A stretch of 19,436 nucleotides of DNA from JBDKVA01 sp039679375 (GTDB lineage Bacteria > Bacillota > Clostridia > Acetivibrionales > DTU013): assembly GCA_039679375.1 (NCBI GenBank), contig JBDKVA010000005.1, positions 1-19,436 of the forward strand, given 5' to 3'. Position numbers and translations under genes: made by a program. The notes under the pieces are model-generated. The model worked only from the letters and a program-made list of their open reading frames with translations. It ran no database searches and was not told the DNA's origin. How positions within the stretch are numbered: the stretch's first letter is position 1; the number at the start of each line of letters is the position of its first letter. Shown here piece after piece: positions 1-8,236 of the stretch.

Positions 1-144
1 CTATTTTCATAGGGTGCCGCCCAGGCTGCAAACCATATGGGAGATGCTTGTTGTCAAGGGCGTTCCTGACTCTCAAAATTGCAGGATGATTCTTTTCTTT
101 TTTTCCCTACAGTAAACTGACGCGATCACGGCAATGGACTGTTG

Positions 145-173
145 TTGACTGCAACAAAAAAAACTGGTATTGT
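145..173 (+). promoter_or_regulatory. Candidate sigma-A promoter for yerC
   Basis: TTGACT (145-150) and TATTGT (168-173) are separated by exactly 17 bp, a good vegetative promoter. The expected transcript start lies near 180, about 50 nt ahead of the yerC start. The -35 region sits inside an inverted repeat, TTGTTG-actg-CAACAA (142-157), which could be an operator. I see no recognisable gene in bases 1-140. Confidence 0.55.
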
Positions 174-228
174 AGATTTGTATTTTAATATTTTAAAGTA
201 TTAAAGCATGGTTAGGAGTGAACCTTGT

Positions 229-525
229 ATGAATTCCAAGATACAGGATCAATTGACGGATGGACTGTTTGAAGCAATACTTCTTTTGGAAAACGCAGAA
301 GAGTGCTATAATTTTTTCGAAGATATATGTACGGTTTCGGAGATCAAGGCTATGGCCCAAAGACTGGAAGTAGCCAAAATGCTGAAGGCCGGGTATACTT
401 ATATGGATATCAGCGAAAAGACAGGCGCCAGCACGGCAACCATCAGCAGGGTGAACAGATGCTTGAATTACGGCGCCGACGGTTACAGGACCGTGCTTGA
501 AAGACTGGACAGGAAAGGAAGATAA
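229..525 (+). CDS. yerC: YerC/YecD family TrpR-like DNA-binding protein
   Basis: This is a small (98 aa) helix-turn-helix protein of the TrpR-related YerC/YecD family, a presumed cytoplasmic transcription repressor whose ligand and targets are not established. The family signature covers most of the protein. An acidic N-terminal helix is followed by the segment SEIKAMAQRLEVAKML, a G-Y-T-Y-x-D-I turn, and the recognition helix TGASTATISRVNRCL. I chose the ATG at 229 over the one at 208 because TAGGAGTG (213-220) lies about 10 nt upstream and because family members begin close to this point. It has its own candidate promoter (145-173) and is the first gene of the run leading to secA. The next ORF begins 2 nt after its stop. 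Confidence 0.88.
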   Translation: MNSKIQDQLTDGLFEAILLLENAEECYNFFEDICTVSEIKAMAQRLEVAKMLKAGYTYMDISEKTGASTATISRVNRCLNYGADGYRTVLERLDRKGR

Positions 526-527
526 AA

Positions 528-938
528 GTGTTCAGAAGTTTTTTTATTTGCTTTTTCATATTGTCGGCACTTACTTCCAAAGGTGCTGAAGTTCAGATAA
601 ACCAGAGAATTGCGGATATCCCGGCAGATATGCTGCTGGAGCTGTTCAATGCGGCTCATTTTAAAGCGGACAGTCAGGCGGAGCCTTCTCTTACGGAATG
701 CGAGAGGGCTTTTTATAGCAATCAGTCCGAAAACAGTTATTCAATCGAAAAACTGCTCGAGAAAATGCGGCGTGATAGCACGGCCGTATGGATATTACCG
801 GTCTGCGATATTCATTACAGTATTCTTCAATGCTTCAATGCCGGAATGGATCAAGAGCCATCCTGTAAAAGCGGCATATGCTCGTGTGCGTCGGATCTGT
901 CTCCACCTGATTCCATGAAGGGTGTCATGGAAAATTAA
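528..938 (+). CDS. Hypothetical protein, signal-peptide-like start, possibly frameshifted
   Basis: I do not recognise this 136-aa ORF. It starts with GTG 2 nt after yerC, with AAGGAAG (515-521) as a plausible ribosome site. The first 19 or so residues (MFRSFFICFFILSALTSKGA) look like a signal peptide with a cleavage site after SKGA, which would make the product exported. Residues 20-100 have ordinary composition and codon use. The C-terminal third is rich in Cys, Ser and Pro and looks less protein-like than the +1 frame from about 826, which reads FNASMPEWIKSHPVKAAYAR and stops near 918. An 8-bp tandem duplication, CTTCAATG twice (825-840), sits exactly at that transition. It may be a real small secreted protein or a decayed gene. 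It ends 22 nt before secA. Confidence 0.4.
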   Translation: MFRSFFICFFILSALTSKGAEVQINQRIADIPADMLLELFNAAHFKADSQAEPSLTECERAFYSNQSENSYSIEKLLEKMRRDSTAVWILPVCDIHYSILQCFNAGMDQEPSCKSGICSCASDLSPPDSMKGVMEN

Positions 939-960
939 TCTAAAATCAGTGGAGGTATTT

Positions 961-3708
961 ATGTTTAGAGATTTGATAGAAAAAGTGATCGGAACCTATA
1001 GTGACAGAGAGTTAAAAAGAATCATGCCCATCGTGGATGAAATAGAAGAAATGGAGCCAAAAATCAAGGCTCTTACCGACGAACAGCTGAAAGCGAAAAC
1101 GCCGGAATTCAAGAAAAGGCTGGAAGACGGTGAAACATTGGATGATATTTTGCCGGAGGCTTTTGCTGTAGTAAGGGAAGCTGCCGTAAGAGTACTGGGG
1201 AAGAGACACTTTCGCGTGCAGCTGATAGGCGGTATTGTTCTTCATCAGGGCAGGATTGCCGAAATGAAAACAGGAGAGGGCAAGACGCTGGTGGCGACAC
1301 TGCCTGCTTACCTCAATGCGCTTGCCGGAAAAGGTATTCACATTGTTACGGTAAATGACTATCTGGCAAAATTCCATAGTGAGTGGATGGGGAAAATATA
1401 CAACTTCCTGGGCCTTAGTGTTGGACTGATTATTCACGATATGGATAATGAATCGAGGAGAAAGGCCTATAACTGTGATATTACCTATGGTACAAATAAT
1501 GAATTCGGATTTGACTACCTCAGGGATAACATGGTTATTTACAAAAACGATATGGTGCAGCGTGAGCTTCACTACGCCATTGTCGACGAGGTGGACAGCA
1601 TCCTGATCGATGAAGCAAGGACGCCGCTCATTATTTCAGGTGCAGGTGACAAGTCGACGGATATGTATAAAAGGGCAAATTCCTTTGCGTCAAGGCTGAA
1701 AGTGAAAGTCTATACACAGACCGACGACAAGCAGCAGGATGAGGATGTGGACGCAGACTATATCGTTGATGAAAAAGCCCATTCGGCAGCGCTCACTGCA
1801 AGAGGCGTCGCAAAGGCGGAGCAGTATTTCGGGATCGAAAACCTTTCCGATCCGGACAATCTGACGATTTCCCATCATATCAACCAGGCAATCAGGGCGC
1901 ACGGCCTGATGAAAATCGACCGTGATTACGTTGTGAAGAATGGGGAAGTCATTATCGTTGATGAATTCACCGGACGCCTGATGTATGGAAGAAGATACAG
2001 CGAAGGCCTTCACCAGGCGATTGAAGCCAAGGAGAATGTCAAGGTGGAACGTGAGAGCAAGACTCTTGCCACGATCACATTCCAGAATTATTTCAGGATG
2101 TATCACAAACTGGCCGGCATGACAGGTACGGCTCAGACCGAGGAGCAGGAATTCCAGACTATTTACAAGCTTGATGTCATTGTTATTCCGACCAATATGC
2201 CCATGATCCGTATTGATAATCCGGACTGTGTTTATAAAAATGAAGTCGGCAAGTTCAACGCTGTTATAAATGAAATCGTGGAACTGCATAAAAAAGGCCA
2301 GCCGGTGCTAATCGGAACCATTTCGATCGAAAAGTCGGAGCTTCTTAGCAGCATGCTCAAAAAGCGTGGTATACCGCATCAGGTTTTGAATGCCAAATTC
2401 CATGAGAAGGAAGCGGAAATTATTGCACAGGCCGGCAAATTCAGTGCGGTTACGATAGCTACAAACATGGCAGGCCGCGGTACGGATATTATGCTTGGCG
2501 GAAATTCTGAGTTTATGGCAAAGCAGGAACTCAGAAAGCAGGGCTATTCTGAAGAACTCATCGGCGAATCTGTAAGCTATAACAAAACGGATGATGAAGA
2601 AATACTAAAAGCCAGAGACGCATTTAAGAAACTGGATGAAGAATTTAAAAAAGCTATCAGCGAAGAGAAAGAAAAGGTAATCGCTTTAGGCGGTCTTCAT
2701 ATTATCGGCACGGAGCGCCATGAATCCAGACGTATCGATAACCAGCTGAGAGGACGTTCCGGACGTCAGGGCGACCCGGGATCATCACGCTTCTATATTT
2801 CTCTCGAGGATGATCTGATGAGGCTGTTCGGTTCGGACCGCCTGACCGCTGTCGTCAATACACTCGGCCTCGAGGATGATCAGCCGATCGAACACAGGAT
2901 GCTGTCAAATGCCATTGAAAGCGCACAGCGCAGAGTGGAAGGAAAGAACTTTGACGTCAGAAAGCATGTCCTCCAGTATGACGACGTCATGAACAAGCAA
3001 AGGGAAGTCATATACGGACAGCGCAAGCAGGTGCTGAACGGCGAAAACCTGAAGGATTCCTTCACGAAGATGCTGGACGGCACAGTGGACGGCATCATTT
3101 CAGCTTACTGCGGAGAGAGCCCGCATCCGGATCTCTGGGATTGGGAAGGAATGACCGCCCAGGCGGAAAGCACCTTCATGCCAAAGGGCGCGCTTGCAGT
3201 TTCCCGCAAGGATATGGAGGACCTGACAAAGGATGAGCTGCGCGAGAAGCTTCTGGATGCGGCTGTGCAAGCCTATGAAGCAAAGGAAGCCGAATATGGC
3301 CCCGAGATGATGAGAGAACTGGAAAGAATCGTCCTGCTTCGTGTTGTCGATGAAAAATGGATGGATCATATTGACGCCATGGATCAGCTGCGCTCGGGCA
3401 TCGGCATGAGAGCTTACGGGCAGCGTGACCCGGTGATAGAGTATAAATTTGAAGGTTATGAAATGTTTGAGGAAATGATCAAAAACATTCAGCTTGATTC
3501 GGTCAAAATGATCCTCCATGTCCGTATAGACCGCGAGCACAGCGCTCCAAAGAGGGAGAAAGTAGCGGAACCCGTAACGGCCAGCCATGGCGATGACGGG
3601 CCGAAGAAGCCCGTAACACGCAGCAGCGATAAGGTCGGCAGGAATGATCCCTGCCCGTGCGGCAGCGGGAAGAAGTATAAGAAGTGCTGCGGCGCAAACG
3701 AGTCCTGA
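961..3708 (+). CDS. secA: Preprotein translocase ATPase SecA
   Basis: SecA is the cytoplasmic ATPase motor that pushes preproteins through the SecYEG channel. The 915-aa length is normal for a clostridial SecA. Visible landmarks, in order, are Walker A M-K-T-G-E-G-K-T (residues 102-109), the DEVD Walker B box (209-212) followed by [15 protein letters not shown], the [20 protein letters not shown] segment near 340, AGMTGTA near 390, the helicase C motif [14 protein letters not shown], and [20 protein letters not shown]-like residues (here FYIS). The protein ends in a zinc-binding SEC-C tail with Cys at 898, 900, 909 and 910 ([13 protein letters not shown]). The start at 961 is set by GGAGG (951-955) 5 nt upstream; an in-frame extension to 922 has no such site. 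It probably belongs to the operon that begins at yerC. The following 248 nt to folC are repeat-like rather than coding. Confidence 0.98.
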   Translation: [915 protein letters not shown]

Positions 3709-3710
3709 AA

Positions 3711-3926
3711 GCGCCAGTAGCGGCGGATTCCAATAGATTTCCGCTTTGCGGAAAGGTTACATTGATGAAACATTTCGCCAGGGGCGAAATATATGGTTGG
3801 ACTGCACTGCTGCGCTCCTCATTTATTATATATAAACTCCGGTGCTCGCAGCTTGTCCGCCTAGGACTCCTTGCTCCTGACACTTTCAGGGAGTGGGCGC
3901 CGGTAGCGGCGGATTACAACAGTTTT
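3711..3926. repeat. Repeat-bounded intergenic block between secA and folC
   Basis: Two imperfect 30-bp direct repeats bound this block: 3711-3740 and 3897-3926, with 26 of 30 positions identical by eye. They share the core GTAGCGGCGGATT. Between them are two perfect small hairpins, TTTCCGC-ttt-GCGGAAA (3738-3754) and ATTTCGCC-agg-GGCGAAAT (3772-3790). After these comes a stretch that lacks good coding character. The repeat distance is 186 bp, a multiple of three, so both copies read in the folC frame (A-P-V-A-A-D-x-N-x-F). This is why an open frame runs back into secA. I interpret it as a dispersed or inserted repeat element rather than coding sequence. Confidence 0.6.
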
Positions 3927-3956
3927 GGCATTAATATGAAGGATGGGACAGTATGT

Positions 3957-5234
3957 ATGGACTACGATGAAGCAATCGAATACATCCATGGGACGTTGAA
4001 ATTCGGGAGCAAGCTTGGGCTGCACAATATAGGCGTACTGCTGAAGCTGATGGGCGACCCGCAAAAGAAGATGAAATTCGTCCATGTGGCAGGTACAAAC
4101 GGGAAAGGTTCTACGACGGCTTTCATCGGCAGCATACTTATGGAAGCCGGTTACAGGACGGGTATCTATACTTCACCCTATTTACAGCGCTTTACGGAAA
4201 GAATACGCATTGGCAATGAAGAGATCGGCAGGGACGAGCTGGCGGAGATCACTGCATTTGTAAGGGCAAACATTGAAAAAATGCTTGCCATGGGCGAAAA
4301 TCATCCTACAGAATTTGAACTGGTCACGGCCATTGCATTTGAATATTACTGCCGTAAGGGCTGTGATGTCGCAGTGCTGGAAGTAGGCCTGGGCGGCAGG
4401 TTTGATTCTACTAACATCATTGGCGCACCCGAGGTGGCAGTGATCACGACAATAAGCTATGATCATACGGACAGACTCGGCAAGACACTTCCGGAAATAG
4501 CCTTCGAAAAGGCGGGTATCATCAAGCCCGGCGGAGATGTTGTGATATATGGGCAAAGCGGCGAAGTGGAGCAGGTTTTTGAAAAGGCCTGTTCCGAAAG
4601 GTGTGCATGTCTCCACAGAACGGATTTTTCGAGTCTGGCGCTGCATGAATTCGGTATGGAGGGGCAGACCTTCAGCTTCGGTGGATATGAGAATCTGAGG
4701 ATCGGCCTGCTCGGAGGGCATCAGATCCGCAATGCGGCTGTTGCGGTAAAAGCAGCAGAGATTTTGAAAAGCAAGGGATATCATATAACGGAAGATATTT
4801 TGAGAAGAGGCCTTTTAAAAACAAAGTGGCCGGGAAGGCTTGAAATCCTTTCGAGGGATCCGCTCCTCATCGTTGACGGCGCGCATAACCCGGAAGGCGC
4901 CGCTGTGCTGAGGAAGGCTCTGGATGAATATTTCCCGGGACGACCGGTCACTTTTATCATGGGTGTGCTCACGGATAAGGATTTTATGTCAATGATGGAA
5001 ATTATGCTGTCAGGCTGTAAAAAGCTGATTGCAGTTACAACCGACAGCCCAAGGGCGCTGCCGGCCGATGAGCTGGCCAAAGCGGCTTCAAACTATTGTA
5101 ATAACGTACAGACTAGTGATACAATTAAGAGAGCTATTAGCATGTGTATGGAGTCCGCTTCAGCGGAGGATGTTATTTGTGCCTTTGGCTCGTTGTATTA
5201 TATTGGTGCTGTGAGGGAAGTCTTTAAGCTGTAA
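3957..5234 (+). CDS. folC: Bifunctional folylpolyglutamate synthase / dihydrofolate synthase
   Basis: FolC adds glutamate to dihydropteroate and to reduced folates using ATP, which retains folates in the cytoplasm. At 425 aa it matches the family. The Mur-ligase-type P-loop GTNGKGST begins at residue 46. It is followed by TSPYLQRFTERIRI, the VLEVGLGGRFDSTN motif, the SYDHTDRLGKT-xx-E-I-A-FEKAGIIKPG segment, GGHQIRNAAVA, and the C-domain DGAHNPEGA. I place the start at ATG 3957 (MDYDEAIEYI) because family members begin about 45 residues before the P-loop and because AAGGATGGGA (3939-3948) is a suitable ribosome site. An ATG at 3936 is the alternative, and longer in-frame extensions run through the repeat block. 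A small GCAGG-gtat-CCTGC hairpin (5244-5257) follows the stop. Confidence 0.96.
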   Translation: MDYDEAIEYIHGTLKFGSKLGLHNIGVLLKLMGDPQKKMKFVHVAGTNGKGSTTAFIGSILMEAGYRTGIYTSPYLQRFTERIRIGNEEIGRDELAEITAFVRANIEKMLAMGENHPTEFELVTAIAFEYYCRKGCDVAVLEVGLGGRFDSTNIIGAPEVAVITTISYDHTDRLGKTLPEIAFEKAGIIKPGGDVVIYGQSGEVEQVFEKACSERCACLHRTDFSSLALHEFGMEGQTFSFGGYENLRIGLLGGHQIRNAAVAVKAAEILKSKGYHITEDILRRGLLKTKWPGRLEILSRDPLLIVDGAHNPEGAAVLRKALDEYFPGRPVTFIMGVLTDKDFMSMMEIMLSGCKKLIAVTTDSPRALPADELAKAASNYCNNVQTSDTIKRAISMCMESASAEDVICAFGSLYYIGAVREVFKL

Positions 5235-5298
5235 GTAATGACGGCAGGGTATCCTGCATTTGCAACAGCATTCCAAAACCTGGAGGTGAGGTTATTTA

Positions 5299-6417
5299 AT
5301 GGACTTGAAAGTAGAACTGCAGAATTTCAAAATGATCGATCTGGACAATATTGTTCAAACTCAAGGGCAACTACCCGATAAGGTCCGCAATTCCATTTTT
5401 CTGTATAATAAAGCCATAGATAGCCTGAAATCAGGCAGCGAGGACATTGCCATCATTGAATTGAAAAAAGCTACGGCTATGAATCCGCAGTTTTACGAAG
5501 CATGGAATCTGCTTGGAATTTGCTATAGCTATTCGGGAGACAGTGAAAAAGCTGCTGAAACATTCAATAAGGTCATACAGGCTGAGTCAAACAGCATCCT
5601 GGCAATGAATTACATGCAGCGCCTCGGCTTGAGCGAATCAGTCACACCGCAGAAAAGCCGGCAGGAAAAACAGCCTGCTCCACAGCCGGGTGAGCCGCTT
5701 AAGAGGATTCGGACAAATAAGTCTGCGGCACCAGTTAACCGTGTAAAGAAACAGCTGCCGGCCAATATGGCAAAAATCGGGGCGGGGTTTGCAGCCGGTT
5801 TGCTGCTTGCTTTCATCATTTATTCCTTTCTGCCGAAAAACGAGCCAAACCCGCCGGTTCAGAATCCCGGCACGGCGGATACCGCACTGAGCGACCTGCA
5901 GGCAAAGTATGATGCGGATTATTCGCAATGGAAGGGTAAATATGATTTACTTCAAAAAGACAAAGACAGTGCGATGCAGCAGGCAGATTACTATAAGGCG
6001 ACATTAAAGCTCTACGAGATCGACATCCTGGCCAGGGACAAAAAGTATGAGGAAGCCGCAGACAATCTTTTGCTGCTTAAAACGGTCGATTATAAGGAGC
6101 CCGAAAGAAAACGGTTCGACGCACTTTACGAGTCCGTTATGCCGCAGGCTGCCAAAGCTGTATATGATGAGGGATACAAGCTATACAACTCAAGGCGGTA
6201 CCAGGATTCACTGAAAAAACTGGAAAAGGTACAAATCTATGATCCTCAATATAAGAGAATGGACGCGGTTCTATACTATACGGGGCGGTGCTGCCAGATG
6301 CTGCAGGATTCCAGGAGCGCGGTGGCACTGTTTCAGAAGTTGATTGACAGCTATCCCAACAGCACGTATGCCAGAAATGCGAAAGCCAGGATCAGCGAGC
6401 TTACCCAAAAACCATAA
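5299..6417 (+). CDS. Membrane-anchored tetratricopeptide repeat protein
   Basis: This 372-aa protein has three parts. A cytoplasmic N-terminal region contains TPR units at roughly residues 30-110, including AIIELKKATAMNPQFYEAWN and LLGICYSYSGDSEKAAETFN. A basic linker is followed by one transmembrane helix at about 159-178 (KIGAGFAAGLLLAFIIYSFL). A C-terminal part is predicted to lie outside the membrane, with a coiled-coil-like stretch (about 195-235) and more TPR-like helices ending in LFQKLIDSYPNSTYARNAKA. The start at 5299 has GGAGGTGAG (5282-5290) 8 nt upstream. It lies 64 nt after folC and 28 nt before thrC, so it is probably cotranscribed with both. The function is unknown; the architecture suggests a scaffold for an envelope or division complex, which is an inference from shape only. 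Confidence 0.85.
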   Translation: MDLKVELQNFKMIDLDNIVQTQGQLPDKVRNSIFLYNKAIDSLKSGSEDIAIIELKKATAMNPQFYEAWNLLGICYSYSGDSEKAAETFNKVIQAESNSILAMNYMQRLGLSESVTPQKSRQEKQPAPQPGEPLKRIRTNKSAAPVNRVKKQLPANMAKIGAGFAAGLLLAFIIYSFLPKNEPNPPVQNPGTADTALSDLQAKYDADYSQWKGKYDLLQKDKDSAMQQADYYKATLKLYEIDILARDKKYEEAADNLLLLKTVDYKEPERKRFDALYESVMPQAAKAVYDEGYKLYNSRRYQDSLKKLEKVQIYDPQYKRMDAVLYYTGRCCQMLQDSRSAVALFQKLIDSYPNSTYARNAKARISELTQKP

Positions 6418-6445
6418 GGGGATTTATTACCAGGGGGATAATGAA

Positions 6446-7948
6446 ATGTATTATAGAAGCACTCGTGGGGGAATAAGCGGCATCACGTCCGCAGAGGCCA
6501 TCAAACGTGGCCTTGCGCCTGATGGCGGACTATTTGTCCCTGAAACGGAAATCAAACTTGCGCTCGAGGAAATATATTCACTCGCGGCTATGAATTATAG
6601 GGAGAGAGCGGTATTCATACTGGGGCGTTTCCTTGACGACTACTCCCGTGACGAGCTGGCGGAGTGTGTCAACGAAGCATATAGCGGCGGTAAATTCGAT
6701 GACGGCAAGGTGGCGCCTGTCAGAAAACTAAATAACAATGCATATATACTGGAGCTTTGGCACGGTCCGACATGCGCATTTAAGGATGTAGCGCTTCAAA
6801 TACTGCCGCACCTTTTGGTCAAGGCAGTTCAAAAAACAGGAGAAAGCGCGGAGACGGTCATACTGGTCGCTACTTCCGGTGATACCGGAAAAGCAGCCCT
6901 TGAAGGCTTCAGAGATGTAAAAGGTACAAGGATCATTGTCTTCTATCCGGAGAACGGCGTCAGCCAGGTGCAGAAAATGCAAATGGTGACGCAGGAGGGT
7001 GCAAATGTTTGTTCCGTAGCTGTCAGGGGTAATTTTGACGATACGCAGAACGGTGTAAAGGCTATTTTTTCAGATAAGGGGTTTGAATCTGAAGTACTCA
7101 AAAAGGGTTTTAAATTCTCTTCTGCCAATTCCATAAACTGGGGCAGGCTGGTGCCGCAAATCGTTTACTATTTCTCGGCTTATGCCGATCTGCTTGCTAC
7201 AGGAGAAATTGCTGCGGGCGAAAAAATCAATTTTACAGTACCTACCGGCAATTTTGGAAATATCCTTGCAGCATGGTACGCCCGCAGGATGGGACTTCCG
7301 ATCGGCAAGCTAATTTGTGCGTCCAATGATAATAATGTGCTGACGGAATTCATCCAGACCGGTGTATACAACAAAAACAGGGAATTTAAAAAGACTATAT
7401 CGCCTTCAATGGATATACTGATCTCAAGTAACCTGGAAAGGCTTTTGTTTGAACTTGCCGAACATGACGGCGGGCAGATAGCCGATTGGATGAAGCAGCT
7501 CAAAACAAACGGCAGATATACTGTGACCGACGAGATGAAGCACAGGATTTCTGAAATGTTCTGGGCATCAAGCACGACGGAAGCGGAAACACTCAACACG
7601 ATAAGGGATGTTTATTCGGATTGCGGCTATGTAATAGATACTCACACGGCTGTAGGCGTTGACGTCTACGATAAGTATGTCATTTCCACAGGTGATATGA
7701 CAAAAACCGTTATTGCTTCAACAGCCAGCCCTTTCAAATTTAATGAAAGCGTTGCTAAAGCCATTTTAAGGGAATCCGCCATCGCCGGAAAAAGCGAATT
7801 CGAGCTGCTGGACCTGCTTTCCAGAGAGTGCGGAATGAAGATACCGGCAGGACTGGCAGGGCTGGACGGCAAGGCGGTACTTCATAAGAGAAGCTGCGGC
7901 AGAGATGGAATGAAGGATGAAGTGCGCGATATATTAAGGATCGATTGA
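6446..7948 (+). CDS. thrC: Threonine synthase
   Basis: This PLP enzyme converts O-phospho-L-homoserine to L-threonine, the last step of the pathway, in the cytoplasm. It is 500 aa, in the range of the longer ThrC form. Landmarks are the N-terminal YRSTRGG-ISGITSAEAIKRGLAPDGGLFVP, the PLP-binding lysine K113 in HGPTCAFKDVALQ, the phosphate-binding loop ATSGDTGKAALEGF, SANSINWGRLVPQIVYYF, and the VPTGNFGNILAAWYARRMGL region. The start at 6446 is preferred because AGGGGG (6432-6437) lies 8 nt upstream and the MYYRSTRGG opening matches the family. The open frame back to 6344 overlaps the TPR gene and lacks such a site. It is the last gene of its operon, followed by a strong terminator. Confidence 0.96.
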   Translation: MYYRSTRGGISGITSAEAIKRGLAPDGGLFVPETEIKLALEEIYSLAAMNYRERAVFILGRFLDDYSRDELAECVNEAYSGGKFDDGKVAPVRKLNNNAYILELWHGPTCAFKDVALQILPHLLVKAVQKTGESAETVILVATSGDTGKAALEGFRDVKGTRIIVFYPENGVSQVQKMQMVTQEGANVCSVAVRGNFDDTQNGVKAIFSDKGFESEVLKKGFKFSSANSINWGRLVPQIVYYFSAYADLLATGEIAAGEKINFTVPTGNFGNILAAWYARRMGLPIGKLICASNDNNVLTEFIQTGVYNKNREFKKTISPSMDILISSNLERLLFELAEHDGGQIADWMKQLKTNGRYTVTDEMKHRISEMFWASSTTEAETLNTIRDVYSDCGYVIDTHTAVGVDVYDKYVISTGDMTKTVIASTASPFKFNESVAKAILRESAIAGKSEFELLDLLSRECGMKIPAGLAGLDGKAVLHKRSCGRDGMKDEVRDILRID

Positions 7949-7991
7949 GTTATAACCCGACCTGTATCAAGTTCATTATCAAAAAAAGCAT

Positions 7992-8040
7992 AAAGAAAAG
8001 CGGAATCATCAAGGCAATGATGATTAGCGCTTTTTTTCTT
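7992..8040 (+). terminator. Rho-independent terminator after thrC
   Basis: A long stem is formed by AAAGAAAAGCG (7992-8002) and AATCATC (8004-8010) pairing with GATGATT (8019-8025) and CGCTTTTTTTCTT (8028-8040), with an 8-nt loop. The uridine-rich 3' arm and adenine-rich 5' arm make it potentially bidirectional. It closes the secA-folC-TPR-thrC unit. Confidence 0.85.
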
Positions 8041-8045
8041 TCATG

Positions 8046-8103
8046 GCCATTTGCTCGGCAAATCCGGCTAAACAGGCAATTTCGCACAGCGAAATGTGCC
8101 TGG
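8046..8103. repeat. Paired short hairpins, REP/BIME-like
   Basis: The first hairpin is ATTTGC-tcg-GCAAAT (8049-8063), flanked by GCC and GGC. The second is CAGGCAATTTCGC-aca-GCGAAAT-g-TGCCTG (8073-8102), with a single-base bulge. The layout, two small hairpins with 3-nt loops about 15 nt apart, resembles that at 3738-3790, and the two loci share the core ATTTCGC-nnn-GCGAAAT. This may be one copy of a dispersed intergenic element. The 7949-8526 stretch holds no gene that I can support. Confidence 0.45.
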
Positions 8104-8104
8104 A

Positions 8105-8135
8105 GAGGGGCTCGATGCCCTCGAGATTTTTTTTT
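8105..8135 (+). terminator. Possible second terminator
   Basis: CTCGA (8111-8115) and TCGAG (8121-8125) form a short stem, or alternatively GAGGG (8105-8109) pairs with CCCTC (8118-8122). A run of nine T follows (8127-8135). The stem is short, so this is weaker than the terminator at 7992-8040, but its position suits a back-up. Confidence 0.35.
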
Positions 8136-8236
8136 GGTTATATAAAAAGTGATCAATCTCTTCATATATGTATTTATATTCATTTATACCCTCTTTTATT
8201 AGAAGTTCATCCTGTTTGGTTTACATAAATTGTTCG

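Noticed and set aside
1..140. Possible gene fragment at the left edge
   Set aside because: Short open stretches exist on both strands (for example a minus-strand HLPYGLQPGRHPMK), but none has a start, a ribosome site or a domain that I recognise.
1012..1572. Long minus-strand open frame inside secA
   Set aside because: It lies wholly within a clear secA gene and its translation has no recognisable domain. The same holds for the other antisense frames inside secA, folC, thrC and the rnf genes.
3684..3956. N-terminal extension of FolC back into secA
   Set aside because: The extension reads through the repeat block and the end of secA, and the family begins near MDYDEAIEYI. I kept the start at 3957 and recorded the open frame as a finding.
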